64,000 bases of DNA from CALEMW01 sp035447065 (GTDB lineage Bacteria; Krumholzibacteriota; Krumholzibacteriia; LZORAL124-64-63). The notes beneath the pieces are model-generated. The model saw nothing but the letters and a program-made list of their open reading frames with translations, was not told the origin of the DNA and made no database searches. How positions within the stretch are numbered: the stretch's first letter is position 1; each line of letters opens with the position of its first letter. Where the stretch lies: NCBI GenBank assembly GCA_035447065.1, contig DAOTGJ010000017.1, forward strand, positions 5,253 through 69,252, given 5' to 3'. The position numbers were made by a program, and so were the translations under genes. Below are positions 35,152 through 44,146 of the stretch, piece after piece.

Positions 35152-35411
35152 GAACCTCAGGCTCCCGGACACACCGATCCCCCTTCGTCGCGCGGAATCG
35201 CGCAGCTGAGCACGACGAAGGGGGATCGGTGTGTNNNNNNNNNNNNNNNNNNNNNNNNNNNNNNNNNNNNNNNNNNNNNNNNNNNNNNNNNNNNNNNNNN
35301 NNNNNNNNNNNNNNNNNNNNNNNNNNNNNNNNNNCCCCTTCGTCGCGCGGAATCGCGCAGCTGAGCACGACGAAGGGGGATCGGTGTGTTCGGGAGCCCG
35401 CAGAACCTCAG
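35152..35411. repeat. Palindromic element with 9-bp direct flanks, split by a gap
   Basis: A hairpin unit (22-base arms at 35169-35190 and 35213-35234, starting ACACACCGATCCCCC, loop of 22 bases) occurs on the left of gap 4, and the same unit, lacking only its first bases, at 35335-35389 on the right. The outer arms extend further (GGCTCCCG at 35160-35167 with CGGGAGCC at 35391-35398). The 9-mer GAACCTCAG lies at both ends (35152-35160, 35403-35411), like a target-site duplication; the right copy covers the stop codon of the neighbouring gene. This looks like a small mobile or REP/MITE-like palindrome that collapsed the assembly. Confidence 0.7.
35235..35334. other. Assembly gap (100 N)
   Basis: A run of exactly 100 N between two copies of the same palindromic sequence. 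The true content may be only more of the repeat, or the join may be a repeat-induced misassembly. Confidence 0.98.
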
Positions 35412-36145
35412 CGCGTGAACGCCCGCATCCTCTCCAGAAACTCCAGCATGTTCGTGCCCGTCTTCTTCTGGAGTCGAGAGTCGGCCATGCGGAGGAAGAG
35501 GTCCATGCCGCCGCGGGAGCGGTAGAGGTCGGGGCGGCGGCGGTCGGTCAGGGGGCGGCCCACGAAATCCTGCAGGCGCCGGAACTCGGCGTCGCCGGTC
35601 ATGAGGTCGCCGTACTCCAGGAGGATGGCGTCGTTGGCGGACTTCTGCAGGGTCTCCAGGATGGTGAGGTTGGATTCGTACCAGCGGTTCACGTAGTTCC
35701 AGGCGTAGCTGAAGTTGCCCATGTAGCGGCGGCGGCCTCCGTAGCGGAACCTGGGCCAGACCTCGGCCGGATCACGCACGATGGCGATGATCCGATGGGG
35801 CGGCAGCTCCTGCTCCCACAGCGGATAGGTCAGGGCGGTGCGCGGATCCTTGAAGCCCCACACGTCGTGGCGGGCGCCGCAGTCGCGGATGATGGTGCGC
35901 ATGAGCTCGCGCTGCTCGGGGCTCAGCTCCCGGGCCCGGTCCGCGCCCACGTCCAGCACGCGGTAGGACCGAGCGCCCAGGATGAACATGTTCAGCCCCA
36001 GCACCGTCTCGCGCTCGTACTTGTTGCCCTTGTCGTAGGAGACGTCGGCGTCGAAGCACTCGCCCATGTTGATCCCGGACTCGTGCAGGATCTGGGACAC
36101 CAGGGTGGTGCCGGACTTGTGCATCCCCAGGACGACGTAGATCAT
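35408..36145 (-). CDS. Sulfotransferase-like P-loop protein
   Basis: A 245-residue protein with the 5'-phosphosulfate-type loop LGMHKSGTTLVSQIL and a second motif IIAIVRDPAEVWPRF, as in bacterial sulfotransferases that use PAPS. WGFKDPRTALTYPLW is also typical. GGAGGA precedes the ATG at 36145. It is the last gene of the minus-strand run that begins at 47096, 85 bases after mqnC. Its stop codon lies inside the right copy of the 9-mer that flanks the palindromic element, so the C-terminus may have been altered by insertion. It probably modifies a glycan (inference). Confidence 0.75.
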   Translation of the reverse strand: MIYVVLGMHKSGTTLVSQILHESGINMGECFDADVSYDKGNKYERETVLGLNMFILGARSYRVLDVGADRARELSPEQRELMRTIIRDCGARHDVWGFKDPRTALTYPLWEQELPPHRIIAIVRDPAEVWPRFRYGGRRRYMGNFSYAWNYVNRWYESNLTILETLQKSANDAILLEYGDLMTGDAEFRRLQDFVGRPLTDRRRPDLYRSRGGMDLFLRMADSRLQKKTGTNMLEFLERMRAFTR

Positions 36146-36230
36146 CGGGCTCCTCCGCGTTCAGCGCACATCTCACCGTTCTCCCGAGATATCGCCATCT
36201 GCGGGGGCTCATTGAGGGAAAAACGCGGGA

Positions 36231-37403
36231 TCAGGCCTCGATCACCCGCAGCACGTTGTACCCGTTGTCCCTCTGGGCCGGGATGTACCCCGCTCCGCGG
36301 ATCATCTCGTTGAGGTCCGCCTGGGTCAGCGGATGGGTGGTGCCCGCGGCCGAGACCACGCTCTCCTCCATCATGGTGGAGCCCAGGTCGTTGGCGCCGT
36401 ACTGGAGGGTGAGCTGGCCCACGGCCTTGCCCTGGGTCACCCAGGAGGCCTGGATGTTGGGCACGTTGTCCAGGGCGATGCGGGAGATGGCCAGGGTGCG
36501 CAGGTAGTCGGTGGCGCCCAGGTAGCCGCGGCATTCCACCTGCTCCAGGAGTTCCGGGATGCGGGCCAGCGGCGTGTTGCCGGGCTGGAAGGTCCAGGGG
36601 ATGAAGGCGGTGTAGCCGCCGGTCTTGTCCTGGCTCTCGCGCACGCGCAGCAGGTGCTCCACGCGCTCGGGGTAGGTCTCCACGTGGGCGAACATCATGG
36701 TCGCGGTGGTGGGCAGGCCCAGGTGGTGGGCCTCCTCGTTGATCTCGATCCACTCGCGGGCGGTGGTCTTCTTGGGGGCCAGGATGCCGCGCACGCGGTC
36801 GTTGAGGATCTCCGCGCCGCCGCCGGGGATGGAGTCCAGGCCCGCGGCCTGGAGGCGCTTGAGCACCTCCATGGTGCTGAGCTTGGAGACCTTGGCGAAG
36901 TGCTGCACCTCGTTGGGCGAGAAGCCGTGGATCCAGAGGTCCGGGAACGCGGCCTTCAGCTCGCGCAGCATGGCCTCGTAGGTCTCGATCTTCTCGTTGG
37001 GATGGTGCCCGCCCTGCAGCAGGATCTGGTGGCCGCCGGCGTCGAACACCGACCGCACCTTGGCCTTGATCTCGTCCAGGGGGAGCCAGTAGGCGTCGGC
37101 GTCGCCCTTGTGGCGGTTGAAGGCGCAGAACTCGCAGTCCACGTAGCAGAGGTTGGTGTAGGTGACGTTGCGGTCCACCACGTAGGTCACCGTGTCCGGG
37201 TCGCTGCGTCGCAGGCGCAGGGCGGTGGCGGTGCGGCCCAGGTCGTGCAGGGCCGCCTCCTCGAAGAGCAGCAGCAGCTCGCCGCCGGTCAGGCGCCGCG
37301 ACAGCGCCTCCTCCAGGAGCTCCAGGGCCACGTCGCTGGAGACGCGGGGCACCACGTGGTTCTCGCTCAGCACGGGGCTGCGGTCGGGGGCGGGCTGGTT
37401 CAT
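36231..37403 (-). CDS. mqnC: Cyclic dehypoxanthinyl futalosine synthase
   Basis: A 390-residue radical SAM enzyme of the futalosine route to menaquinone. It cyclises dehypoxanthine futalosine. The [4Fe-4S] cluster cysteines are Cys86, Cys90 and Cys93 (CYVDCEFC). ILLQGGHHP, SIPGGGAEIL, TATMMFAHVE and TGGYTAFIPW are the conserved motifs that separate MqnC from MqnE. The ATG overlaps the mqnA stop codon as ATGA, so the pair is coupled. mqnB, mqnD and mqnE are not in the window. Confidence 0.95.
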   Translation of the reverse strand: MNQPAPDRSPVLSENHVVPRVSSDVALELLEEALSRRLTGGELLLLFEEAALHDLGRTATALRLRRSDPDTVTYVVDRNVTYTNLCYVDCEFCAFNRHKGDADAYWLPLDEIKAKVRSVFDAGGHQILLQGGHHPNEKIETYEAMLRELKAAFPDLWIHGFSPNEVQHFAKVSKLSTMEVLKRLQAAGLDSIPGGGAEILNDRVRGILAPKKTTAREWIEINEEAHHLGLPTTATMMFAHVETYPERVEHLLRVRESQDKTGGYTAFIPWTFQPGNTPLARIPELLEQVECRGYLGATDYLRTLAISRIALDNVPNIQASWVTQGKAVGQLTLQYGANDLGSTMMEESVVSAAGTTHPLTQADLNEMIRGAGYIPAQRDNGYNVLRVIEA

Positions 37404-38269
37404 GCGTGCGATTCTCCGGTGTGCACGGGGGCGGCCGTCACCACGCCGCGGCCGTCGGGAACGATCTGGTGGTCGACGCACAGTCTATGGAAGCGGCGCA
37501 GTCCCGCCAGCTCGGCGTCGCCCAGGTCGTAGCTCAGCGAGCGGGTGAAGTAGCCGCGGATGGCCGCAGCGTCGCTCACGCCGCCGGGCCCCAGGGCGCC
37601 CTGGGCCGCGGCGCGGGCCGCCAGGGCGTCCACGCGTTCCAGGCCGGCGTCCTTGGCCTCGCGCAGCAGGTCCATGAGCGCGGCGCGGGCGGCGGGATCG
37701 GCGCTGCGGGTGAAGCCCACGCCCGTGACCCAGACCGCGAAGACGAAGGGCAGGCCGGTCATCTGCTGCCAGGCCTCGCCCAGATCCACCGTGTGCACGT
37801 CGCGGGCGCCGTCGGCCTGGAAACGGGCCTCGGCCTGGAAGCAGCGGTCGCCGATGACCAGGGCCGCGTCGGTCTCGTCCAGCAGGCTGTCCACCTGGGG
37901 GGCCACCACGCGGAAGTCCGGCTCCACGCCCCACAGCTCGGCGAAGAGGATGCGCAGCAGGGCCACCGACGTGCGCGAGCCCCGGTCCACGGCCACGTGG
38001 CGGATCTCCGGCGGCGGCACCTTGGCGAAGAGCTTCACGCTGTCCACGGCCCCGCCGGTGGCGATGGCCACCCCCGGCACGATCTCCGCCCCCGCCCCGC
38101 GGAACCACTCCACCACCGGGATCAGGGCCACGTCGGCGCGGTCCTCCCAGAGCAGCTCGGACAGGCGGCTGGGCATGTCGGCCGTCAGGGTCACGTCCGG
38201 GTGGTCGCGCAGGGTCTCCACCAGGGGCCAGGCGTTGAGGAAGGAGACGGTGGCGATGCGGTGGGTCAT
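37400..38269 (-). CDS. mqnA: Chorismate dehydratase
   Basis: A 289-residue enzyme of the MqnA/MqnD family that dehydrates chorismate to 3-[(1-carboxyvinyl)oxy]benzoate, the first step of futalosine-type menaquinone synthesis. RIATVSFLNAWPLVETL, PSRLSELLWEDRADVALIPV, DRGSRTSVALLRILF and ALVIGDRCF follow the MqnA pattern (periplasmic-binding-protein fold, soluble). The start overlaps the stop codon of the upstream glycosyltransferase as ATGA, which places the two Mqn genes inside an exopolysaccharide operon. Confidence 0.95.
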   Translation of the reverse strand: MTHRIATVSFLNAWPLVETLRDHPDVTLTADMPSRLSELLWEDRADVALIPVVEWFRGAGAEIVPGVAIATGGAVDSVKLFAKVPPPEIRHVAVDRGSRTSVALLRILFAELWGVEPDFRVVAPQVDSLLDETDAALVIGDRCFQAEARFQADGARDVHTVDLGEAWQQMTGLPFVFAVWVTGVGFTRSADPAARAALMDLLREAKDAGLERVDALAARAAAQGALGPGGVSDAAAIRGYFTRSLSYDLGDAELAGLRRFHRLCVDHQIVPDGRGVVTAAPVHTGESHA

Positions 38270-39486
38270 GGGGTCCCCCGTGGGGTCGGGTGGGTCGCGC
38301 CGCGGGCGACCCGAAGATAGAGGTCGCCGAGATCCTGGGCAACCCTGCGGAAGGAATAGCGCGCCTCCACGTCGGCGCGGGCTGCTCGGGCCAGGCGGGT
38401 CCGCGTGTCGGGCGCGGCCGCCAGCTCCGCCATGACGGCCGCCAGCGGCGCGGCCTCCCCCGGCGCCACCAGCCGGCCGTTCTCCCCGTCCCGCAGCACC
38501 TCCACCACACCGGCGATGCGCGTACCCACCACGGCGCAGCCCGCGGCCATGGCCTCCAGCAGGACCAGCGGCAGGCCCTCCCAGAGCGACGGCAGGACGA
38601 AGACGTCGGCCGCCTGCAGGACCCGCCCCAGATCGGACAGGTTGCCGGGCAGCAGGACGGTGTCGTCCAGTCCCGCGCGGCGGACCGCATCCGCGTGCCC
38701 GGCGCGGAGCTCGCCGTCGCCGGCGATCACCAGCCGCAACCTGAGGCCCTGCCCGCGCAGGATTCCGGCCGCTTCGATGAGCGTGCCGAAGTTCTTCTGC
38801 GGGGTGTGCCGCCCCGCGGCCACGATCAGGGGAGTCTCCTCGTCCGCGCCGAAACGTTCCCGCAGCTCCCGCCGCGCTTCCGGGGCCAGAGGCTGCGGCA
38901 GGGGCACGCCGTTGGGCACCACGGCCATGCGCTCACGCTCCGCCGGCGAGAGCCCGAGCTGCTCGGCCATGGAGTCCCGCACCAGCTCCGACACGGCCAC
39001 CACGGCCGGGCAGCTGCGGATCATCATGCGGTAGGCGCCGCGGCGGAAGCGGGCCCGCAGCCAGTGGTCGGCGTCGCCGTAGTCGAACTCGCGGTTGTTG
39101 TGGATGGTGGGCACGGCGCTCACGCCGCCGGTCCGCCGCAGCAGCAGGCCCCAGAAGTTGGCGCCCGGCAGATGGGTCTGCACCACCTCCACGCCGTCGC
39201 GGCGCAGGTGGTCCAGGAGCAGCGCCCGGCCCTTCATGAGCGATGCGGCGAAGGCGGCCGGATTCTTCACGCTGGCCCGTTCCAGCCCCAGGTGCCGCAG
39301 GGTCACCTCGGGCGGGACGGTGTCCGAGAGGGGACCGGGGCCGCCGGTCACGTAGAGGTGGGAACGGTCGCCCGCCTCGGCACGGGCCGCGGCGATCTGC
39401 ACCGCCAGGCGCTCGGCGCCCCCCACGCCCAGCGTCTCGATGAGCTGGGCGGAGACCAGGGGCCCGCCGCGCACGGTGCCCCCCAT
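38266..39486 (-). CDS. Glycosyltransferase family 4
   Basis: A 406-residue GT-B glycosyltransferase. GVGGAERLAVQIA marks the N-terminal acceptor domain; AAGRHTPQKNFGTLIEA, LVIAGDGELRAGH and PSLWEGLPLVLLEAMAAGC mark the nucleotide-sugar domain. It would act at the cytoplasmic face during assembly of the repeat unit made by this operon. The ATG at 39486 follows the stop codon of the AAA-SPOR gene by one base; I see no separate ribosome binding site, so translation is probably coupled. Confidence 0.88.
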   Translation of the reverse strand: MGGTVRGGPLVSAQLIETLGVGGAERLAVQIAAARAEAGDRSHLYVTGGPGPLSDTVPPEVTLRHLGLERASVKNPAAFAASLMKGRALLLDHLRRDGVEVVQTHLPGANFWGLLLRRTGGVSAVPTIHNNREFDYGDADHWLRARFRRGAYRMMIRSCPAVVAVSELVRDSMAEQLGLSPAERERMAVVPNGVPLPQPLAPEARRELRERFGADEETPLIVAAGRHTPQKNFGTLIEAAGILRGQGLRLRLVIAGDGELRAGHADAVRRAGLDDTVLLPGNLSDLGRVLQAADVFVLPSLWEGLPLVLLEAMAAGCAVVGTRIAGVVEVLRDGENGRLVAPGEAAPLAAVMAELAAAPDTRTRLARAARADVEARYSFRRVAQDLGDLYLRVARGATHPTPRGTP

Positions 39487-39487
39487 G

Positions 39488-40954
39488 TCAGTCGATCCGC
39501 ACGACCATGGACCAGTCGCCCGGGTGCTTCCCGCGCAGCCTGCTGTCCATGGCCTCCGCGCTCGCATAGTCCGGGAAGGGGCCCAGGTAGATCCGGTACC
39601 ACGGCTGGCCGGAGATGATCACGCGCTTCAGGAAGGCGTCGATGCCCTCGTCCGCCAGGGAGTCGATGTAGCCCTGGGCGCGCGGCAGATTCTGGAAGGA
39701 ACCGTTGTGCACGTAGTAGCCCTGGCCGAGCGGGTCGTCGAGGGCGGCGTCGTCTTGCGGCGGCGGCGTCCGTCCCGGCGGCGGCGCGTCCTCGGCGACG
39801 GTCACGGCGTCGACGGAATGGGCGTCCGTCGCAACGTCGCCCTGGGCCGTCGCATCCGCGGCCGCCGGATCGCCCGGCTGCTCCGGCGCCGGAGCGGACA
39901 CGGGATCCGCCACGGGATCCGCCTGAGGCGTGGCGGCCGCGTGCACGTCCTGATCCGCCGCGGAGACGTCGCCCGCGCGCGGCGCCGAGCACCCCTTCTG
40001 TCCCGCTAGCCAGGCCGCCGCCAGGACCAGCAGCAATGCCGGCAGCGTCCACAAGAGCCGGGGAGCCGCGCCGCGGCGCCGACCCGCCGGCTCCGCGGCG
40101 ACGACGGCGGCCGGAGCCGGAGCGGACGGCGGCGCGGGCGCCGCCTCGTCCATGGACACCACGAGGGCCCGGTCAGGTTCCACGTGCTTGGCGTTCACCG
40201 CCCGGGAGCCGTCCACGTAGGCCGACAGCAGCGCCTTGTCCGCAAGGACGTTGATCAGCCGCGGCACGCCCTTCGCGAGGCGGTGGATCTCCCGGATGGC
40301 GTCGGGGCGGAAGACCTCCGTCGTGGCGCCCGCCACGCTCATGCGGTGGTTCACGTACTGGCGCGTCTCGTCCTCGGTCAGCGTGCTCAGGTGGTAGTGC
40401 ACGCGGATGCGCTGCCGCAGCTGGAGCAGGTCCGGATGATCGATGCTCCTGCCCAGCCCGGGCTGGCCCGCCAGCACCACCTGGAGGGACACGGTGTCCC
40501 CGCTGCTCAGGTTGGTGAGCAGCCGCACGCCCTCCAGCGTCTCGAGCTCCAGGTTCTGGGCCTCGTCGATCACCAGCAGGCAGCGCTTCCCTTCGGAGCG
40601 CAGGGCCTGGAGGCGGAGCTTGAGGGCGCCGAGCAGGTCGGCGCGGTCGGCGCCGTCGGCCGGGGTGACGTCCAGCTCCAGCAGGACGAGCTTGAGGAGC
40701 TCGCGGAAGTCGAGCTGCGTGACGTTGACCAGTGCCACGCGGTAGGTGGGAGCGATGTGGGCCACCAGGTTCTGCAGGGCCAGCGTCTTGCCGGTGCCGA
40801 TGGCGCCGGTGATCAGGATGAACTCCTCGCCCCCCTCGATCCCGTAGACGAGGTGGGCCATCGTCTCTTCGAACGTCTTCGACTGAAAGACGAACTTGAG
40901 ACGCGGCCCCAGAACGAACGGGGCCGTGTAGAGGCCGAAGTGATCCTGATACAT
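39488..40954 (-). CDS. AAA ATPase - transmembrane - SPOR protein (ExeA/DamX-like)
   Basis: A 488-residue bitopic membrane protein. Residues 1-270 form an ExeA/GspA-type AAA ATPase (Walker A GAIGTGKT, 50-57; Walker B CLLVIDEAQN from 125; sensor VPRLINVLADKAL). A Pro/Ala-rich linker, one membrane helix (WTLPALLLVLAAAWLAG) and a further linker lead to a C-terminal SPOR domain (YYVHNGSFQNLPRAQGYIDS, WYRIYLGPFPDYASAEAM) that should bind peptidoglycan. The ATPase resembles the one found in exosortase/PEP-CTERM-linked polysaccharide loci. It may couple export to the cell wall. A paralogue of the same layout lies at 56839-58446. Confidence 0.88.
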   Translation of the reverse strand: MYQDHFGLYTAPFVLGPRLKFVFQSKTFEETMAHLVYGIEGGEEFILITGAIGTGKTLALQNLVAHIAPTYRVALVNVTQLDFRELLKLVLLELDVTPADGADRADLLGALKLRLQALRSEGKRCLLVIDEAQNLELETLEGVRLLTNLSSGDTVSLQVVLAGQPGLGRSIDHPDLLQLRQRIRVHYHLSTLTEDETRQYVNHRMSVAGATTEVFRPDAIREIHRLAKGVPRLINVLADKALLSAYVDGSRAVNAKHVEPDRALVVSMDEAAPAPPSAPAPAAVVAAEPAGRRRGAAPRLLWTLPALLLVLAAAWLAGQKGCSAPRAGDVSAADQDVHAAATPQADPVADPVSAPAPEQPGDPAAADATAQGDVATDAHSVDAVTVAEDAPPPGRTPPPQDDAALDDPLGQGYYVHNGSFQNLPRAQGYIDSLADEGIDAFLKRVIISGQPWYRIYLGPFPDYASAEAMDSRLRGKHPGDWSMVVRID

Positions 40955-41049
40955 CGCTCACCCGGCGCCGGACGGCGCCTGAAAACCCTGGGATCCCGAC
41001 ACGCGAACGGGGGCAACAATACTGAATGTCCCCCGCAACGGCAATCTTT

Positions 41050-42597
41050 TCAGCGGGATCGGCGCAGCAGGGCCCGTGCGCGGTGCTGGACCGTGAAGAG
41101 CACGAAATAGAGGGCCAGGACGACCGTCCCCTTCAGCACGCCCACGGCCAGCGCGCCCGGCGTGGTGCCGCGGTCCGCCACGCCGTTGCAGAGCTCGTCC
41201 AGGCCCAGGAGCAGGAACAGCGCCGCGGTGGCCCCCATGATCGCGTAATGGCGGGTGGTGATCACCGCGAGGCGGCGTGCGTCCAGCCCGATCCGGTAGC
41301 GGTGGAGCACCCAGAAGCTCAGGTACAGGTGGATGGTGATGGTCACGACCGTGGCGACGGCGAGGCCGGTCACCCCGAAGCGGTCCACCAGGAGCAGGTT
41401 GCCCACCACGTTGGTGACCAGGTACTGCAGGGCCAGCAGGATCTTCTCATGCATCCGCTGCAGCGAATGGAAGATGCGCGAGAGGATGTTGTTGGCGATG
41501 AGACCGGGCAGCCCCAGGATGTAGACCGCCAGGGCCCCGGACGTGCGCACGGTGTCCTCGGCGGTGAAGGCGCCGTGCTGGTAGAGGACGCGGATGATCT
41601 CCACCGACGCCAGCGACACCGCCAGCGAGAACGGTGCGAGGATGCGCGTCACGCGGCGGAGGTTGTCGCGCACGTAGGTGTTGAGCTCGCCCATGCCGTC
41701 GCGGCTCAGCATCTCGGACATGCGGGTGAACATGACCGTGACCAGCGTGAACGTGAACATCTGCGTGCCGAAGTTGAGCAGCGTCATGGAGTAGCTGATG
41801 GACGAGATGGAGCCGGGTTCGAGCCCCGTGGCGAACATCTTGTCCACGAACTGGTACATCGTGATGATGGACTGGGACACCAGCATCATCCAGCCCAGCG
41901 ACCAGATCCGGCGCAGGGAGCCGGCGGGGAACCGCGGGCGTCGCCAGCTGAGGAAGCCCTGCCGCGCCGCGCTCCAGCCCAGGACCACGAGCTGCACCAG
42001 GTTGGACAGGGCGAACCCGATGGGCACCGACCAGATCCCGTAGCGCCCGTGGAAGGCCACCACGCCCACCAGCATGGCCATGGAGTTCACCACGGGCATC
42101 GCCGTGGCCAGGCGGTACTGGTCGTGGATGTTGAGGATGGCCTTGAGCATGGCCACCAGCAGCAGCAGCATGCCGGGCAGGGCCATGGCGTTGAGCATGT
42201 CCACGGCGTAGCCGCGGGTGGCCTGGGGCAGCTCGGGTCCAGCCAGCCTGATGACCAGGTCGCCCTGGGTCATCAGCAGCAGGGTGTACAGCGCCGTGGG
42301 GACGATGAAGACCAGGATGGCGGCGTTCTGGAACGAGAAGAGGTCCCGCTCCGAGAGCTCGCGCCGCAGCTTGATGGTGTAGGGGATCACCACGCTGGTG
42401 TAGACCCGCCCCACCACCGACCCCACGTAGCTGACCAGGAAGAGGGCCAGGGCGTAGGCGTCGTACTTCTCCCCCGCGCCGAAGTAGTTGGCCAGCAGCA
42501 TCTGGACCACCATGCCCAGCGGCTTGGCCAGGGCCACGATGCCCATCAGCTTGAGGATGTCGCCCTCGAAGAGATGCTTGCGCAGCAGGCGCTTCAT
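41050..42597 (-). CDS. MurJ/Wzx-type polysaccharide lipid flippase
   Basis: A 515-residue inner-membrane protein of the MVF/MurJ group of MOP-superfamily flippases, with about 14 helices. The segments KPLGMVVQMLLANYFGAGEK, FIVPTALYTLLLMTQGDLVI, IIRVLYQHGAFTAEDT and LVDRFGVTGLAVATV are typical. Its place between wzy and other exopolysaccharide genes suggests that it flips the undecaprenyl-linked repeat unit rather than lipid II. GGGAGG precedes the ATG. A second, dedicated murJ probably exists elsewhere. Confidence 0.88.
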   Translation of the reverse strand: MKRLLRKHLFEGDILKLMGIVALAKPLGMVVQMLLANYFGAGEKYDAYALALFLVSYVGSVVGRVYTSVVIPYTIKLRRELSERDLFSFQNAAILVFIVPTALYTLLLMTQGDLVIRLAGPELPQATRGYAVDMLNAMALPGMLLLLVAMLKAILNIHDQYRLATAMPVVNSMAMLVGVVAFHGRYGIWSVPIGFALSNLVQLVVLGWSAARQGFLSWRRPRFPAGSLRRIWSLGWMMLVSQSIITMYQFVDKMFATGLEPGSISSISYSMTLLNFGTQMFTFTLVTVMFTRMSEMLSRDGMGELNTYVRDNLRRVTRILAPFSLAVSLASVEIIRVLYQHGAFTAEDTVRTSGALAVYILGLPGLIANNILSRIFHSLQRMHEKILLALQYLVTNVVGNLLLVDRFGVTGLAVATVVTITIHLYLSFWVLHRYRIGLDARRLAVITTRHYAIMGATAALFLLLGLDELCNGVADRGTTPGALAVGVLKGTVVLALYFVLFTVQHRARALLRRSR

Positions 42598-42648
42598 GGA
42601 GCGCCTCCCTGGACGGCCGGACGCGGGGACGCGGACGCTGCGGCCATC

Positions 42649-44136
42649 TCAGCCCTCGGACGCTTCCGCGAGGGCGGGGCCGGACTCGTGCTCCACGTAG
42701 TAGTCGTTGCGGTAGCCGTAGATGATGCCGGCGACCAGGAAGTAGATGACGTTGATGAAGTCGAAGTAGCGGTAGTCGATGACCATGCCGCCCACGTGGT
42801 AGCACACCATGATCGCCGCGAAGACCGCCAGCACGTCCCGGTTGAACCAGTCGTCCACGCCGCCCATGCGCCACTTGCGCAGCCCCATGCGCGCCACCGT
42901 CACGGTGAAGCCCAGCAGGAGCAGGACGCTCACGATCCCCTCCTCCGCCAGCCGCCCGATGTAGATGTCGTGGATGGGCATGTCCGCACCCATGTGCTTG
43001 CGCACGAAGCCGTAGAACGGGATGTAGGTGCCCTGGGTGTAGTCGTCGCGGTAGTGGTTGTAGTTGAAGAAGCCCACGCCGAACAAGGGGTAGTCCTGGA
43101 TCATCTTGACGGCCGTGGCCAGGAACATGAGCCGGTTCTCTATGGTGTCGGTGGTGTCCAGCCGCTCCTGCAGGAACTCGGAGTTCATGGACTGGTAGAC
43201 GCCCAGGGCGCTGAAGAGCAGCCCGACCACCACGAAGCCCATGAGCACCTTGCGGTAGTTGGGCCGCAGCACGCCCAGGGCTCCGAAGGCCGCGGCCGTC
43301 GCCACCCAGGGTCCGCGCGTGTAGGCGTAGAAGAGGCCGAGACCCGTGATGCCGAAGCCCACGAACACCAGGACCCGGGCAAGCGCCTGGCGCGCCTTGG
43401 CGAAGAACACGAAGTAGCAGAGCAGCATCATGCCCAGCATCTGCCCCAGCAAGGGCGGATGCATCACCGGGCCGCGAGAGCGGCCGGGATGCCACAGCGG
43501 ACCCGCCTCCGGATTCAGGATGGCCTTGGGCCAGACGAGCTGGGTGATGCCGTAGTGCTCGGCGATGGCCGTGACGCCGAAGTACAGCGAGACCAGGATC
43601 AGGAAGATCAGGATGTTCCGGATCTCGCGCGCCTGATGGATCACGTACTTGCCGTAGATGAAGGCGAAGAATGGCGACAAACTACTGATAACCCATTCGT
43701 GAACATGTTGGGAGTCACGCATATTGAGCTGCACTAGCACATAGATCGTATGAGCGAGGATCAGGAAATCCGCCTTATACGGCCCGGAGAGCCGCATGCG
43801 CTCGATGACCACGCGGAAGGCGAAGATGACCATGATCCAGATGAGGAAGAGGCGGTCGAACGAGAAGTCCGGCAGGCCGGGCATGCTCACCATGCCGACG
43901 GTGCGGAAGCCCGCCATGGTGAACATCCAGATCATGAGGGAGAAGGAGAGGTCACGGCTGGAGACGTAGGCCAGGACCGAGAGGCCCACCATGCCCACCA
44001 CGGCCATGACCAGGGCCTGCACGCCGAAGCGGGCGGCCAGCTCCCAGGAGAAGACGAAGGAGATCAACGACGCCAGCAGGACCGCCGCGACGGGCATCAG
44101 GGTCGACCGGACCTGTCCTGCTCCCTGGCCGTTCAT
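42649..44136 (-). CDS. O-antigen ligase / Wzy-like polymerase
   Basis: A 495-residue inner-membrane protein with about 12 helices and the Wzy_C-type periplasmic loop: PVMHPPLLGQMLGMML, YTRGPWVATAAAFGALG and the histidine-bearing MPIHDIYIGRLAEEGIVS motif. It is likely to polymerise or ligate lipid-linked oligosaccharide in the periplasm. It starts 10 bases after the Wzz gene. The ribosome binding site is weak, so coupling to the upstream gene is likely; an internal ATG at residue 14 is the alternative start. Confidence 0.85.
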   Translation of the reverse strand: MNGQGAGQVRSTLMPVAAVLLASLISFVFSWELAARFGVQALVMAVVGMVGLSVLAYVSSRDLSFSLMIWMFTMAGFRTVGMVSMPGLPDFSFDRLFLIWIMVIFAFRVVIERMRLSGPYKADFLILAHTIYVLVQLNMRDSQHVHEWVISSLSPFFAFIYGKYVIHQAREIRNILIFLILVSLYFGVTAIAEHYGITQLVWPKAILNPEAGPLWHPGRSRGPVMHPPLLGQMLGMMLLCYFVFFAKARQALARVLVFVGFGITGLGLFYAYTRGPWVATAAAFGALGVLRPNYRKVLMGFVVVGLLFSALGVYQSMNSEFLQERLDTTDTIENRLMFLATAVKMIQDYPLFGVGFFNYNHYRDDYTQGTYIPFYGFVRKHMGADMPIHDIYIGRLAEEGIVSVLLLLGFTVTVARMGLRKWRMGGVDDWFNRDVLAVFAAIMVCYHVGGMVIDYRYFDFINVIYFLVAGIIYGYRNDYYVEHESGPALAEASEG

Positions 44137-44146
44137 GGCGTACGGG

